The translations under genes and the position numbers were made by a program. Shown here piece after piece: positions 32,172 to 43,604 of a stretch of 64,000 nt of DNA (positions within the stretch are counted from its first letter, which is position 1; every line of letters starts with the position of its first letter). The notes under the pieces were generated by a model. The model ran no database searches, was not told the DNA's origin, and saw only the letters and a list, made by a program, of their open reading frames with translations. The stretch is from NCBI GenBank assembly GCA_031769625.1, contig JAUIMM010000115.1, positions 15,732,501 to 15,796,500 on the forward strand, given 5' to 3'. The DNA is from Taudactylus pleione (Eukaryota > Chordata > Amphibia > Anura > Myobatrachidae).

Positions 32172-32983
32172 TTATTGTAAAACATTTAGTTAATTGAAAC
32201 AATGTAGACATGTAAGATTTTAATGGCCAATTTTAATTTTTTTATATTTTTTTTTGTCTTTTATTCCCTAAAATTACCCGAAAAAACGATGCCTACTACC
32301 TGATCCCAAAAATTATCTTCATGTGGCCACATATAACTTCTGGAACAATTATTTCTTCGCCTCATTTGTGGATTCATGTTGGCCTGCTACTTCTTCAAAC
32401 AGTTCTTGATTGTTGTTGTTGTTTTTTTTTTTGGTGTTGGTTGTTTTTTGGAGTGTGTTTTCACTGTGTGAATTGATTGTCACAATTCACTTTCTGTTTA
32501 TTATTTGTGTGTATTAAATTTTTGCTTTACGTTAAAAATACTTTTCCTTGGTAAATTACAAGCAAGTGTAACCTGGTACAAAAAAGGCAAACTTTCTTAA
32601 TGGCTAATCCTGTAATGTGTTAAATTGTAAAGTATTTTAACATACTTTGTGGCTAAAAACAAACACCAAAGGTATTATTGTAAATCAGTATGTTTTCTAA
32701 TCTAGGCCTAAGCAGGTTTGAATTAATATTTACATCACCACCAAAAAAAAAAAAAAAATGCTGGTAATTCTACAAACCTATTGGTATTGTTAGGTGTTTA
32801 ATGTGCCAGCTTACATACTTACTTGAGCTTTCAACAATCTAATTTACCTTACTTTAAAAAACATGCTCCAATAGTCAACTTATGGAAGGTTAAACAATCT
32901 AATATTTACAGACAAGGAATGAGACTTTAATAAACCAAATATATTTTATTTGTAACAAAATTTTTATGGATAAAAAAAAAAAA

Positions 32984-34481
32984 TTAGTGGCGCAGGACCG
33001 CCAACATGTGATCAAGGGCCACAAGCATCCCTATGACATGGCCACTCAATGTGTGCAAGCCCGCCTGCATTGCTTGCATCCGCCTCTGGTCCTCTGTGGG
33101 TAAAAAAAATGTGTTGATTACTAAAATGACACCTTAAATTATATGTTACCAAACAACTTAAAAATCAGACTATACTTTAAAAAAAGAGATAACATTTTTA
33201 TAAAAAACAAAGTAATGGCAAACGCAAAGATTGTATAAATACAAACTATAAAAATGACCCATAAAAAAACAAGCAAAAAAAGGGCGAAGTACGCAAAAAC
33301 ACTACATTTGTTGGTACCGTAAACTAGAAAGACACAAGTATGAGTGTTTGGACATGTGTGATATGTGTAAGGGGAAAAAATCCTAGACATTGTTTAGCAA
33401 AGATATATATCCAAAACATTAGAAATAGTTAACAAATTGGAAATGCACAGGCAAAAGGACAACATCACCCAAAAACAAAAAAAAGCCAAAGCAACCATAG
33501 TTTAAAAGGGAAACATACCGGCCATATTGATGCCTGGTCGTGGAGCCCCGACATCGTCCTCCTCTGAGGTGGGCCAGTGCTGGTCCGATGGAGGAGGGGA
33601 TATTTGGCTAGGTGTGGAGGGGGATGGAAAGAGAGGGGGGGTGGAGGGGAGGGTGAATTTTGAGGGATGGGAATATTCGGAGAGGGAGGGGCCTCACGGA
33701 CTGGCCGGGCTGGGGTGGAGGGGGAATTTGGGGAAGGTTGGGGAGAGGAGGTTTGGGTGGGAGTGGGGGATAGGGGACGAGGCCGACGTCATGTTCGGAT
33801 TAGACGTCAGAGTCTGCGCTCAGCCCCTAAATGATGGATGAAAAATTTTTAGCTTATTTTTTTGGGGGGGGGGGTTTGTTATAAATTTACACCACCAAAA
33901 ATGTAAAAAAAATAAAAAAAACGGAAAACATGCACACGCAGGTATGTCCTAAATAAACAAACCGGGCAATACGGAAAACATGCACATGCAGGTATGTCCT
34001 AAATACACAAACAGGGCTATACTGGAAACATGCACACGCAGGTAGGGCCAAAAAACACAAACAGGGCTATACTGGAAACATGCACACGCAGGTAGGTCCT
34101 AAATACACAAACAGGGCTATACTGGAAACATGCACACGCAGATAGGGCCAAAAAACACAAACAGGCCTATACTGGAAACATGCACACGCAGGTAGGTCCG
34201 CAAAAAAACAACAACAAACAAACACAGAAACACTTACTTTCCTGAATCTGGAGCCGCAAACATGCAAGCAGGCGTGGGGTTTGGCAGCGCAAATCCGACC
34301 ACCTACACTCCAGTTGGCCGATATTTCGGCGATAGCCGAAGGAGCGCAGGCGGTGGCGCACCTCCGCGTACGCCATACGCTTGCGGCGGTTTGTGATGGG
34401 GGGAGGATGATGCGTGATCCTGTGGTCCATGACCTCTGTGAGCACCAGGAGCTCATGCCTACAAAATGCGGAGGCTCTCAT
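32984..34481 (-). CDS. Harbinger-encoded Myb/SANT-like protein 2 (three-exon model)
   Basis: Exon 1 is 34238-34481: MRASAFCRHELLVLTEVMDH, then RRKRMAYAEVRHRLRSFGYR and NIGQLECRWSDLRCQT. This is the three-helix pattern of a Myb/SANT-like domain (ELLVL ... YAEVRHRL ... CRWSDLR). Donor GTAAGT follows QIQE. Exon 2 ends at 33519 with a Ser/Pro-rich linker (STPSQISPPPSDQHWP), acidic TSEEDDVG and INMA, then donor GTATGT. Exon 3 is 32984-33093, starting after CCACAG: EDQRRMQAMQAGLHTLSGHV then a hydrophobic helix ending LRH and TAA. The phases of exons 2 and 3 agree (G|AG). AATAAA lies at 32945-32950 on the gene strand. The exon 2 start is uncertain: the upstream part (33600-33800) shows a frame change or an undetected splice site. 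Function, by analogy to the family, is terminal-repeat binding or transposase transport. Confidence 0.75.
33921..34221. repeat. Tandem array, 50-bp unit, about 6 copies
   Basis: The unit ACATGCACACGCAGGTAGG plus an AAACACAAACAGGGCTATAC tail recurs every 50-51 bp (starts near 33922, 33972, 34022, 34072, 34122 and 34172). It lies in the first intron of the second Myb/SANT-like gene, just after the donor. The minus-strand open frame over it (34067-34456) is partly the exon and partly this repeat. Confidence 0.9.
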
Positions 34482-35321
34482 GATGGCAATGATTTTTTTT
34501 AACACAAAACAGTTTTAATAAAGGCCCTAGAAAAAATTTGATTGGCTAATGTACTTTGAAAATTAACAGGAACCATTCTATTGGTTATTGCATGAGTCAT
34601 GTGACCTACAGCCTCACAAATATAATGTGAGTTATGATAGGCTTGATGCAGTGACATGCGTAAGCTAATTTAAATAAACAAATTAAAGTACTAAAATATG
34701 CCTATAAAAAACAACGTAAAACAATAGTATCATTCCTAAAAACATTTAATTTGGAAAAACAAGACCATTGGTGAAACCGTACGTATTCTGCGACACACAC
34801 TGACAAGAATAAAGTTTATTGTCAATGAAAAAAAAAAAGGATTGAAAACATGTGAATAGCAATTAAGGTAATTAATATTTTGATTGCCATGAAACGATTA
34901 AAGTATGTTTGAAGAATGAAATAGCAGGCAATCGAAAACTGACAGGGCCACTTCCGGAATTGAATTCTGCGAGAGTTCCCTGCAACCAAAGAGGAGACGG
35001 ATGGTCGCTATTTTGAACGTTCGCTAGCTAGAGGAGGGGTTGGGAGACTATGGGGCGGAAAATTAGCAACGAGCGAACTTACGAGCGAGCGCTTGAATTT
35101 AAATATTTCCGCTCGTACGGCGGACGAGCGAACGGCCACTTGCGTCCGGGTCTGAATCAGGTCCTTAATTCAGTATCAAACTGGTTTCTCTTTATTTCTT
35201 CCTGAATATGCTTGATATTAGAGATATTAATGGGGATCTATAAACCAGGAGAAATGTCCAATTCTTCACCTAACATACAGTAATGGATCATGTGGAAGGG
35301 TTGGATATATTTGTTGAAATT

Positions 35322-35775
35322 AATCATGTCTACATTCTTAATGTTGATATGTAGAATGTCGACACTGATGAAATGTTGACATAATTAAAATATTAATAAA
35401 AAACTGTGTCCCGGTGCAACGGTTACTTACCTGCTAGTAGATCTCCGGTGACTGCGGCAATGTCTTCTGGGTTAGGTAGTCAGGTGATAGTGACTTCCGG
35501 CTGTTATCCAGTGGTTCCAGCGGTGAGCATTGCAAACCCTTAATCCTAACCCTTCCCCTAGTGCCTAACCCTCCCCTCATGCAGCCTGACCCTAACACTC
35601 TCCCTAGTGCCTAACCCTCTAGTCCCATAGCCTAATCCCAAACCTCCGCTCCCTGCAGAATGTCAACATTTCACATATTGACATTTCACATGTCGACATT
35701 GTGAACATGTCAACATTCTGCATTCTGTATATGTCAAAATCATAACTATCAACATTGTGGTATTGACATGGTGAC
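35322..35775. mobile_element. MITE-like element with CCTAACCCT-type interior
   Basis: Both flanks carry inverted motifs of the type TGTCGACATT/AATGTCGACA (35355-35385 and 35640-35715). The centre (35530-35640) has repeated CCTAACCCT words separated by CTAGTGC. A similar centre occurs at 36720-37215 and 45755-46147. Precise ends were not found. Confidence 0.55.
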
Positions 35776-36436
35776 TGCACTCTCCTATGGAATCATATAA
35801 ATCATCTCTTATTTCTTCTGGCTTTTTATTGAATCTTTTCAGGATTCATGGCGAGAGATGATAAAGATGTATTAAACTGTGCCATAGAATGTGTGTCTCA
35901 TTTGGCTCTGCAATTTTGCACATTTTCTTGGTGTTAGTGTTCCCAGTACTACTCTAACCACACTGCACAGCAGAACGAAATGAATGTCGCCCAAGGCTAC
36001 TCGTAGACTAAATTCTGTGAGAGGCAAATTTACAAATACAATACTAACTGCATTACTTAGAATAGCAAAGCAAATTAAGGAATTTGAAGATTGCATTGCT
36101 TGCGCATCTCTTATCTGCATAATGATCTATTCTAGCACAAAACTTGATTCACGTGAGTTTGTTTATATCTGATCCAGAAACTGTCTTTTTATAGGTCCCA
36201 AAATATTCTTCATTTGAAATTCTTCTCTTATACTAAAAAGTAATTGTTTTCATGTTTTTTTTTAAAGTTTTTTTTCTAACTGATTTAAAAACAGTCACCC
36301 CAAAAGGCCTTTTTTGAGCAAACATCCCTTTTCAATTACTATTGCCAAATGGCACTTCTGACAGTATGTGATTGTGTTTATGGCAGTTTGCCTAAAATAA
36401 ACTTTGTTTTTTGACTACTCAAACCTTTGAACACAT
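35776..36436. other. No recognised gene
   Basis: AT-rich DNA; a two-strand short frame pair at 35872-36172 has no domain. Nothing else seen. Confidence 0.35.
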
Positions 36437-36656
36437 GGGGCCTGATTCTGAATCAAATGCTTTAGCATCAGTGTGTGTATCTGTTGCCAAATATTGCTAC
36501 AAGCCCTTCTCTCGTGTACATCCATGCAAAAACAGCTAATATTTACCGCGCATACCAAAAAAATACATTTGTTTGCACCCCTCGCATTGCAACATGGTTT
36601 GTTCCAGATACAAAGTTATTTGTTGTTTTTGCTTTGCTCCTAACTCAGAATTAGTC
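36437..36656. mobile_element. Possible Harbinger-type MITE
   Basis: The left side GGGGCCTGATTCTGAATC and the reverse complement of the right side, GGGACTAATTCTGAGTTAG, are imperfectly inverted and resemble the GGCCTGATTCAG ends found elsewhere. No clean target duplication, so the call is tentative. Confidence 0.45.
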
Positions 36657-36719
36657 CCTAAAAGTGTATATTAACCCCAAATACCTAGATTAACGCATTT
36701 ATGTGGCCATACTGCCCCT

Positions 36720-37215
36720 ATCCGGAAGGGGTATATGATGCCGGCTGTCGGGATACTTCCTGTCAAAATGCAGACAGCTGAATCCCGATGGTTGGTATCC
36801 CGACAGGGGTCCCTAACCCTAACCCTCACTTCTTGTAACCTAACCCTCCCCACCCCACACCTTATCCCTAACCCTACCTGTTAGTGCCTAAACCTAAATT
36901 TCCCCCCTTTGTGCCTAAACTCAACCCTCCCCCCTTAGTGCGTAACCCTAACCAACTCGAGTGGTGCCTGACCCTAACCCTCCCCCCTAGGGGTGCATAA
37001 CCCTAACCCCCTCCCCAAAACCTAACGATAACCCCGCTGTACTACCTAAACCTAACCACCCCCATGTGGCTAACACTAAGGGCGCCCTGGATTACCTTCG
37101 TTCGGGCACACATCCTCCTGGATTCCGGCGTCGGGATTAAAATAGGTGTTAATATTTCGACAGCTATCTTAGGCCCCTTGTCGGGCTTCCAGCGTCAGGA
37201 TTGAGACTGGCCGCA
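36720..37215. mobile_element. MITE with TCGGGATAC-type arms and telomere-like CCCTAA interior
   Basis: The arms carry GCCGGCTGTCGGGATACTTC and TATCCCGACAGGGG on the left and CCGGCGTCGGGATTAAAATA and TCGGGCTTCCAGCGTC on the right. The interior (36805-37080) contains many CCTAACCCT words, interspersed with CCCCTTAGTGCC. A clear relative is at 45755-46147. Confidence 0.65.
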
Positions 37216-37469
37216 GCGTGGCAATTGGTCTCATAACAAAACCCCCCTATCCATATGCTTGATATCATAGCCAGCATCATTTTCAGTGTTCACTCAGACC
37301 AGCCCTATCCTTGGTGCAGGAGGCTTCTGAAAACACAGATATCTGTATACAAACAACTCAGCTTATTCAGCGATTCTGTCTACATGACCTTGATGTGCCC
37401 TCACAAAACTTAGCTTATGTGTTAATAACAAATACAAATATATAAAGTCGCTGTTCCAAGCAAATATTG

Positions 37470-37632
37470 CAGAATACCTATAATGGATTCGCAGATGTAA
37501 AGTCCAGCCATTGGCCGAGAGGTAGAGGCAGGAAAATGGCAGCTATGACCATTAGGCGGTGTCTCTGTGTATACGCTTTTAGATGGGTCAGTGGCTGGAC
37601 TTTACATATACGAATTCATTATATTCAGCGGT
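37470..37632. mobile_element. Fold-back MITE with GTAAAGTCCAGCCA arms
   Basis: Left arm GATGTAAAGTCCAGCCATTG pairs with right arm CAGTGGCTGGACTTTACATA. Outer sequences AATGGATTCGC and the right-hand ACGAATTCATTATA also pair imperfectly. No coding capacity. Confidence 0.75.
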
Positions 37633-38611
37633 ATTTGCTTGGGCCTTTGGGATTCCTCTATAAAGCTGCACAATTGGACATTACCAGCAGCTAGGAGGTA
37701 CTGCATAAACTATACATATGTCCGCTGTATATGAACTGACCCAGGAGATTTGCTCCATTCTGCTTTTATTTTATGCATGAATGCTTTATCACATATTGTT
37801 GAGCATAACAAAACTTAAGCTCATTGGAATTGTTGCTTGCACCAACCACATTGACTTTCTACTAAATTGGCATTACTTGCTTACTAACAGTATGTTGGGC
37901 TAATCAATTGATTATTAATATTGTAATATGTGTGCTATACATGTTTTTATAATACACCAGCCATGTTTATTTGCTTATAATTGAACAAGGTTTTAAAAGT
38001 AAAAATAAAATATTTTATATGACAACCAGTACCTTTTTATATTTGTATTTAATGTTCTATTTTTCAGGGTTGATATTTCCTCTAATTAAGGCTGCAGGTG
38101 ATCATAATTATAATTATTGGCGCCTCGTTTCTTTTGTTGCATTATGCGTGAATAACATTTCACCACCAAGTTACACCACTGCAACTAAGTCTAGATGTGA
38201 CTGAGTTGCGTTGCAGAATCTGTCATCAAAATGGACTTCTGTGCTACTTTGCATCAATCCCTGGTCTTTAAAGTTCTAGTTTTCAAAACTTGATATACAG
38301 TATGCAATCTTGAAATAGAGGTTTATTTTAAATCAACTGAAACTTTCTCCCACACACTCCAACATTAAGGATGACATTATGATTATGAGCTTGGAAAAGG
38401 AGACATATTTTCACTCATAATGCACATTATAAAAAAATAAGAGGTAAAATAAGCCAATGTACCGGTACTTTAATCTTCATAGAAGAAAAGACAATAGAAA
38501 ACAGAAGAAATGCGAAATCGTGTAAACTTCACACTATGGAAGTGTACAGTGACTAATTGGGAGTAAGGGGTACCCTAGGGGGTTTATTTATGGGAGTAGA
38601 CCACAATAGTA
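37633..38611. other. No recognised gene
   Basis: AT-rich DNA. Frames such as 37971-38204 show no domain. The phrase ACCCTAGGGGGTTTA occurs at about 38573 and again at 38611, a short local duplication beside the next MITE. Confidence 0.35.
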
Positions 38612-38806
38612 CCCTAGGGGGTTTAGTAATGAAGTGTCGGTTGTAAAACCTGACACTACTGTTCATGTTTATGCCCAATATTAAAATGGCAATGCTTTTA
38701 CTAGCAAGATAAGGCTAGTAAAAGCATTGCCCTTTTAAATAACAGGCATAAACACGAACAGAAGTATCGGGTTTTACAATCCGACACTTCTTAAATAATC
38801 CTCCAG
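38612..38806. mobile_element. 195-bp hairpin MITE
   Basis: Left arm GAAGTGTCGGTTGTAAAACC pairs with right arm GGTTTTACAATCCGACACTTC (one mismatch region), and inner arms TAAAAGCATTGCC and GGCAATGCTTTTA pair perfectly around a short loop near 38713. Outer ends CCTAGGGGGTTTA and the right CCTCCAGG are weakly inverted. Confidence 0.8.
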
Positions 38807-39015
38807 GTATCCATTGGACATAAAGGGAAAATGCCCTTAGTCCTCTTGTAATGCGTTTCCATGAGATTTTCAAAGTTAAATATACTCCCATTCGAACTTG
38901 TGCCCTCTGCTAAAATTCTCCATCAGCCCTTCCAACTCATGATCTCACAAGACTACTGGAAGTGCAATGGTCACTTCCTCTCATAGTCAAAAATATCCAG
39001 ATTTCAGACACATTG

Positions 39016-40184
39016 CACTGAAGTGCCAAAAGTCATGGGATAGCATTATGTAAAGGTAATGGTAGGCAATGCCACCGTACTGTGACGTCTTGGAAATGCA
39101 TCAGCTGTATGACATCTTGTGAGTCAGATTGAACACCAGCTAGGCTGCTCATGGTAAGGAGATGTGAGTTCAAACGGGGCATGATAGTGGGTGTCCAATG
39201 GATGGGACATTCAGTTTCCAAAGTTGTGCAGATATTCAGCATTCCTTGATCTACGGTGTCACGTGTGTACTGGGAATACCTCATGGAAGGTATTACTACC
39301 CATCGTGGACAGCGCAGTGGTGCTTAATGTTTGTGATCAGCCGCATCTGGCTAGAATTATCTAGGTCAACAGACAAGTGACACTGGCTCAAATCACATCA
39401 ACATTCAATGCAGGAGATACCAGATGCATATCCAGCAGGTCAGTACAGCGTTCTTTAGCTTCCATGGGATATGGGAGAAGGAGACTCACCAGAGTACACC
39501 TGTTAATACTATGACATTGGACACATCACCTTACCTGGGCTTAGGACATTGCTAATTGGACCCTGGAGGACTGGAAACATGTGACTTGATCTGATGGTTC
39601 TAGTTCCTGTTGTTTCTGACTGATGGAAGGGTTAGGGTGTGGAGCAGATCCCCTGAGGCCAAGGACCCTAGTTGTCAACAAGGCACCGTGCATGCTGATG
39701 GTGGTTCCACAATGGTGTAAGGTGTGTTCACGTGCCATTGGTTGGGTCCACTGGTCCGCCTGAACACATCATTAACCAGTTACCACTACATTGCACGGCT
39801 TATTGACCAATTATAGCCCTTCATGGACTTCATGTACCCCCACAACAATGGATATTCCAGCAGGATAATGCACCATGTCATCGGTCCCAAGTTGTCCACA
39901 ATTGGTTCTGAGGAGCATTTTGTGGAGTTCCGACAAATGGTGTGGTCACCACATTCACCCGACATGAACCAAATTGAGCATTTATGGGACGTGGTGCAGA
40001 GGACCATTCACACCCAAGTTCCTGCACCTACAAATACCAGGGAGCTATGGGAAGCTATCCAGATGGCAGGGATTAATATCTCTCCAGAGGTCTTCCGTCC
40101 ACTTTGCGTTGCTCCACTTCGCCGGACTAGAGGGGGTCCTACACGATAGTAGCCACCTAACACATGACTTTTGCCATTTCAGTG
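39016..40184 (+). mobile_element. Tc1-like transposon, full-length but decayed
   Basis: Left end CACTGAAGTGCCAAAAGTCATG and the reverse complement of the right end, CACTGAAATGGCAAAAGTCATG, are inverted repeats. TA follows the right end; the left flank reads TG, probably a mutated TA. At 1.17 kb the length suits a Tc1-like element with one gene. Transposase relics run from about 39170 to 40149. Confidence 0.85.
39170..40149 (+). pseudogene. Tc1-like transposase pseudogene
   Basis: The N-terminal helix-turn-helix is visible as GMIVGVQWMGHSVSKVVQIF followed by SIP, a stop, and STVSRVYWEY. The second catalytic Asp is in FQQDNAPCH (Asp at 39864-39866). The third block is PDMNQIEHLWD (39961-39993), followed by an intact C-terminus ending RGGPTR. 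The Asp block and Glu block are in different frames, and many stops lie between 39400 and 39850, so it is inactive. Confidence 0.9.
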
Positions 40185-42121
40185 TATGCTCAAATTTGCA
40201 TCCTGTAGTCACATAGTAACTCTCCACTCCTTCCTGACTGATCACAAGTAGGAAAGAGCTTGAATATGGGGATAAAAAAAAAATCTTAAAAATTAGATTT
40301 GCAGGTAAGCAGGGGTTACAGTGGAAAAATTTATTTAACAGCACTGCTTGACAGAGAACCAGACCTCCAAAACTGAGCACAAAACCTGGTAAGTCTTATA
40401 AAAGGCATAAGGTCTGCACAGTGTGAGAAAAGAGTGGAGCTGTCACATTTCTTGATGATAACCCCTTTCTCTTTTGGCAGCTTTCCATCATACCAAATGC
40501 TTAGACCATTAGATGATGGTTTTAAACCAGCTGAGGTGAAAGCTTGGCTGCCCAGACCTGTATAGGACAAACGAAAATCCCGTAAATGTGTAATGTATCT
40601 GCACCACGGAAGTGTAAACTTCAAAAGAGAGGGGATGGAACCTGTTTAAGTTAAGACTGTTACAACTTTAGATGGACATGATCACTTATTAAACAACAAA
40701 ATTAACTCCTCCAGCAGTTAGTGATGGAGAGCTTTGACTGTCCTTTTTATATCACTCTCTAATGCAAAGTACTACGATTTGTGGGGTTGGATGGCTTAAG
40801 TGCAAGACTGGATATTCCACACCTTCAAAAAACTGAAAACTCACACAGGCCTGTGCCAAGCTCTATATCTAAGCCCTTATGTTTGGAGAACAAACTGTTG
40901 GCTAAAACTGGGGACCTAAAAGCAGGGCCTGACACATGGAAGTCCACTGAATATGGGTAGTTCAGAGTCTTTAAAAATCCATCAGTGGGGCTGTCAGGAA
41001 CATTAGGTATAACCCAACAATAATATCAAGGCAACCCAAAGAATGAGTGTATAACCTTTTTCCTTAAGGGTATGATGGCATCATTTAGAACCTTCACCTT
41101 ACTAACTAACTAACTGCTCTGAGCCTATTTAGACAAGTCTTCCAGTGGGCACTGACCATGACTACAGGTTGACTGCTTCATAATTTGATGAGAGCAGAAA
41201 ATCTGATCTGTAACTTACTATAAACAATTGGTGGCACCATGGAGACAATAGGATATCACTACAAACTAAAATAGCGCCATGGGTGATGGGGCAGTTTTAT
41301 GCTTTGCATACTCAGATATTTCGTAATCTCTTTGTGAGTTCCAGGATGGATATTCAGATGGTCAAGGAAGTTGTCTTCCACTGGAAACTGCTAATCTTTA
41401 AATGTGGAAACACTGCTGACCTTATGAAAATCCACTTAAGCTTTGTTTACAGTAAGTGGATTCTCATCAGGTATATCAAGATTTGAGATAAGAATAATGA
41501 GGCTACATTATTTGCTTGAGGGCTCCTCAATAAATCTTACTGTAGCCTCCTCTTTGTTCATTAGTTCCTTTTTCATTTATAGGAATCTACAGAACAGTAC
41601 GTATGTGTCTTCGGTGAACCATAACCTGTGTGAGTTATTGGAGCATTAAAGAAAACAAAAAGCAAAATAGCCAATGTCAAAAACTCATTGACAAGTCTGA
41701 GAATATAATTTTTTTACTCTTTTATTGTGAATTTTGTATCTTCTGAAACAACTTACTGCTATAAAAGCACACATTTAGATGCTGCTTGAGAGCATCACTG
41801 CCACTGAAAGTCTAAAAATGTAAACACCACAGCATAACTATAATATGATTATGAATGCCTGAGAGCAAGATTGGTAAAAAAGATGGTTAATATTGTTATT
41901 TCTTATTATCTATATGACACCACCAAGTGTCTGTAGTGCTATACAGGGAAAATTACAATGATGCATAAAGAATTCAATGTAAATATTTTTAAAAACACAG
42001 TACAAGAGTAAAAAAAATCAAACAATGAAAACAATTTAGGCAGCTAAGTGAGCGTTAATTGAAAACAGTAACCCACATAGAAAGTTTCTGGTAATGCAAT
42101 AAAGTGGCAGGATTGCACATA
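40185..42121. other. No recognised gene
   Basis: About 1.9 kb. A minus-strand frame at 40331-40624 (97 codons) is the best open frame but has no domain that I recognise. Near 41897-41960, TTATTATCTATATGACACCA then GTGCTATACAG resembles a degraded LINE or SINE 3' tail like the one at 24363, with low confidence. Confidence 0.35.
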
Positions 42122-42613
42122 GGGCCTGAATCAGAATTGTACGCTATGCTGATATTTACGCAGTCGGCTGATGGTCTTTTTACAGCGCATTCATCTAAGA
42201 TGCAACGGCGCATGTGTCTTGGTGCCTCTGCGATGACGCTCGCAGAGAGGATTTAGATGCAGAGTGACTAATAGTTATGGCTCACTCGTGGGTGGTAAGG
42301 GAGGGGTGGTTATAAAAACGCGGTGTGTCGCAACAATTTTATAGGATTGTCATATCCAGTGACTTTGTTTCTGGAAACAGCTTCACTGGTGCAGGCATCT
42401 TAGTTCCATGGTCCATTCTGAGTAGCCATAGGGTTACTCAGAAGGCTGATGATTGACTGATCTGCAACCAATGCTGTAACTTTTTACGCAGATGCTTGAA
42501 TTTTCAAAGCCGTATGTCTCCTGGCGGCTGTGACATTTGCATATTTTTGCATAGTGGTTGCATAAAAAATCACAGTTGCGATGGGATTAGTGCACAACTC
42601 TGAATCAGGCCCC
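42122..42613. mobile_element. PIF/Harbinger-type MITE
   Basis: Left GGGCCTGAATCAGAATTG and right end reverse complement GGGGCCTGATTCAGAGTTG are inverted repeats of the same type as those at 8470-9003 and 27156-35164. The interior shows TTTACGCAG and CTGCG words in both orientations. The target duplication is unclear. Confidence 0.75.
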
Positions 42614-42721
42614 AAGATACCAAAGTCCAAAAGCCAGCCAAGGTCAGGAACTCCTTGAATTTTAATGACAGGGTCTAATTAAAGGTCCAGTACTAGGAAA
42701 TCTGCCAGAAAATACAGGCTG

Positions 42722-43084
42722 AAGCTGGGTACACACGCAGCGATATTTTGGACGACTGAACGATAACGATATCGTTATCATTCAGTCGTCCAAAATATCG
42801 TTCAGTTACTGCCCCAAAATGATTAACAATAGCGACCAATGCGTGCTTCCGCTGGTCGTTGGCCTTTGTTGTTCATCACCGGGATCTGGTGTCCAACCTG
42901 ACGATATTGTCAGGTTGTAGCAAGTTCGGGAATGAGGGAGGGAACCTGGCACTGAACAATATTGTTCTTGATATCATTCAGTGTTTGTGCACAGTGTTGT
43001 TAACGACACTGAGCACACCCCTGCCAGGGACACACTAGACGATGTCGCTCATGGAGCGAATCGTCCCGTGTGTATGCAGCTTTA
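42722..43084. mobile_element. MITE of the GGGTACACAC family
   Basis: Left AAGCTGGGTACACACG and the reverse complement of the right end, AAGCTGCATACACACG, are inverted. The left arm includes a long palindrome: ACGACTGAACGATAACGATA is mirrored by TATCGTTATCATTCAGTCGT. A shorter copy of the GATAACGATA motif lies in the element at 708-807. Confidence 0.85.
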
Positions 43085-43437
43085 GACACAAGGAGAACAC
43101 ACAATCAATAACATCACAGAGAACTGACACAGCAGGTCCCTATTTAGTCTAACAATAAAGGAAGTCTAGAGCCTGCTAGAGAGTGGTAGATACACACAGA
43201 GTATGCTCAGGAACTTTGGCAGGATTTTACCTAGTGGCTGCAGAGGTGCAGCACCCCAGTAAAATCTGCCACCGCACACTGTCCCCAGTAAGCCAAAGAA
43301 TCGGCAGCATTCCCAGTGCAGGACTGAGGAGTGGAGATGGTCCTGGACCCTGCACCCTGCAGCAGGTAGACCGGCTCCTAAAGAGGTGTGTACAAGTAGT
43401 GGCTTCCTATTGGAAGTTCTTAGGGGTACTGTATATT

Positions 43438-43604
43438 TAGGTGCAGGTTTTTAGAAGTTGAGATGTTGCCCATAGCAACCAATCATATTCTAATTAACAT
43501 ATATCTAGCACCTTCTTTAAGATAATAGCTAAAATTTGATTGGTTGCTATGGGCAACATCTCCACTTCTAAAAACCGGCACTTTAGTAAATATACCTCTT
43601 AGTG
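43438..43604. mobile_element. Copy of the TATATTTACTAAAGTGC fold-back MITE
   Basis: The right arm GGCACTTTAGTAAATATACC and inner arms GATGTTGCCCATAGCAACCA and TGGTTGCTATGGGCAACATC pair and match 3865-4033. The left outer end is more diverged (TATTTAGGTGCAGG). Confidence 0.85.

Larger units (their letters stand above)
27156..35164 (+). mobile_element. 8.0-kb PIF/Harbinger transposon with three intron-containing genes
   Basis: The left end GGCCCTCATTCAGAGCCG and the reverse complement of the right end, GGACCTGATTCAGACCCG, pair over about 40 bp, sharing AAGTGGCCGT and CGCTCGT further in. TTA flanks both sides (27153-27155 and 35165-35167). Inside are a plus-strand DDE transposase (30920-32171), a minus-strand Myb/SANT-like gene at 28234-29519, and a second minus-strand Myb/SANT-like gene at 32984-34481. 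Autonomous Harbingers normally encode one transposase and one Myb/SANT-like protein, which binds the ends and helps bring the transposase to the nucleus (established knowledge). A second such gene and the 8-kb size are unusual. Two tandem arrays (30100-30770, 33921-34221) account for about 1 kb. Defects in two of the three genes suggest this copy is inactive. Confidence 0.9.

Noticed and set aside
36800..37080. Interstitial telomere
   Set aside because: The CCTAACCCT words are irregular, broken by CTTAGTGCC spacers and bounded by MITE arms, so a true telomeric array or chromosome fusion point is not indicated.
40331..40624. 97-codon minus-strand frame as a possible host gene
   Set aside because: No recognisable domain, no splice context and overlapping alternative frames; kept only as unassigned DNA.
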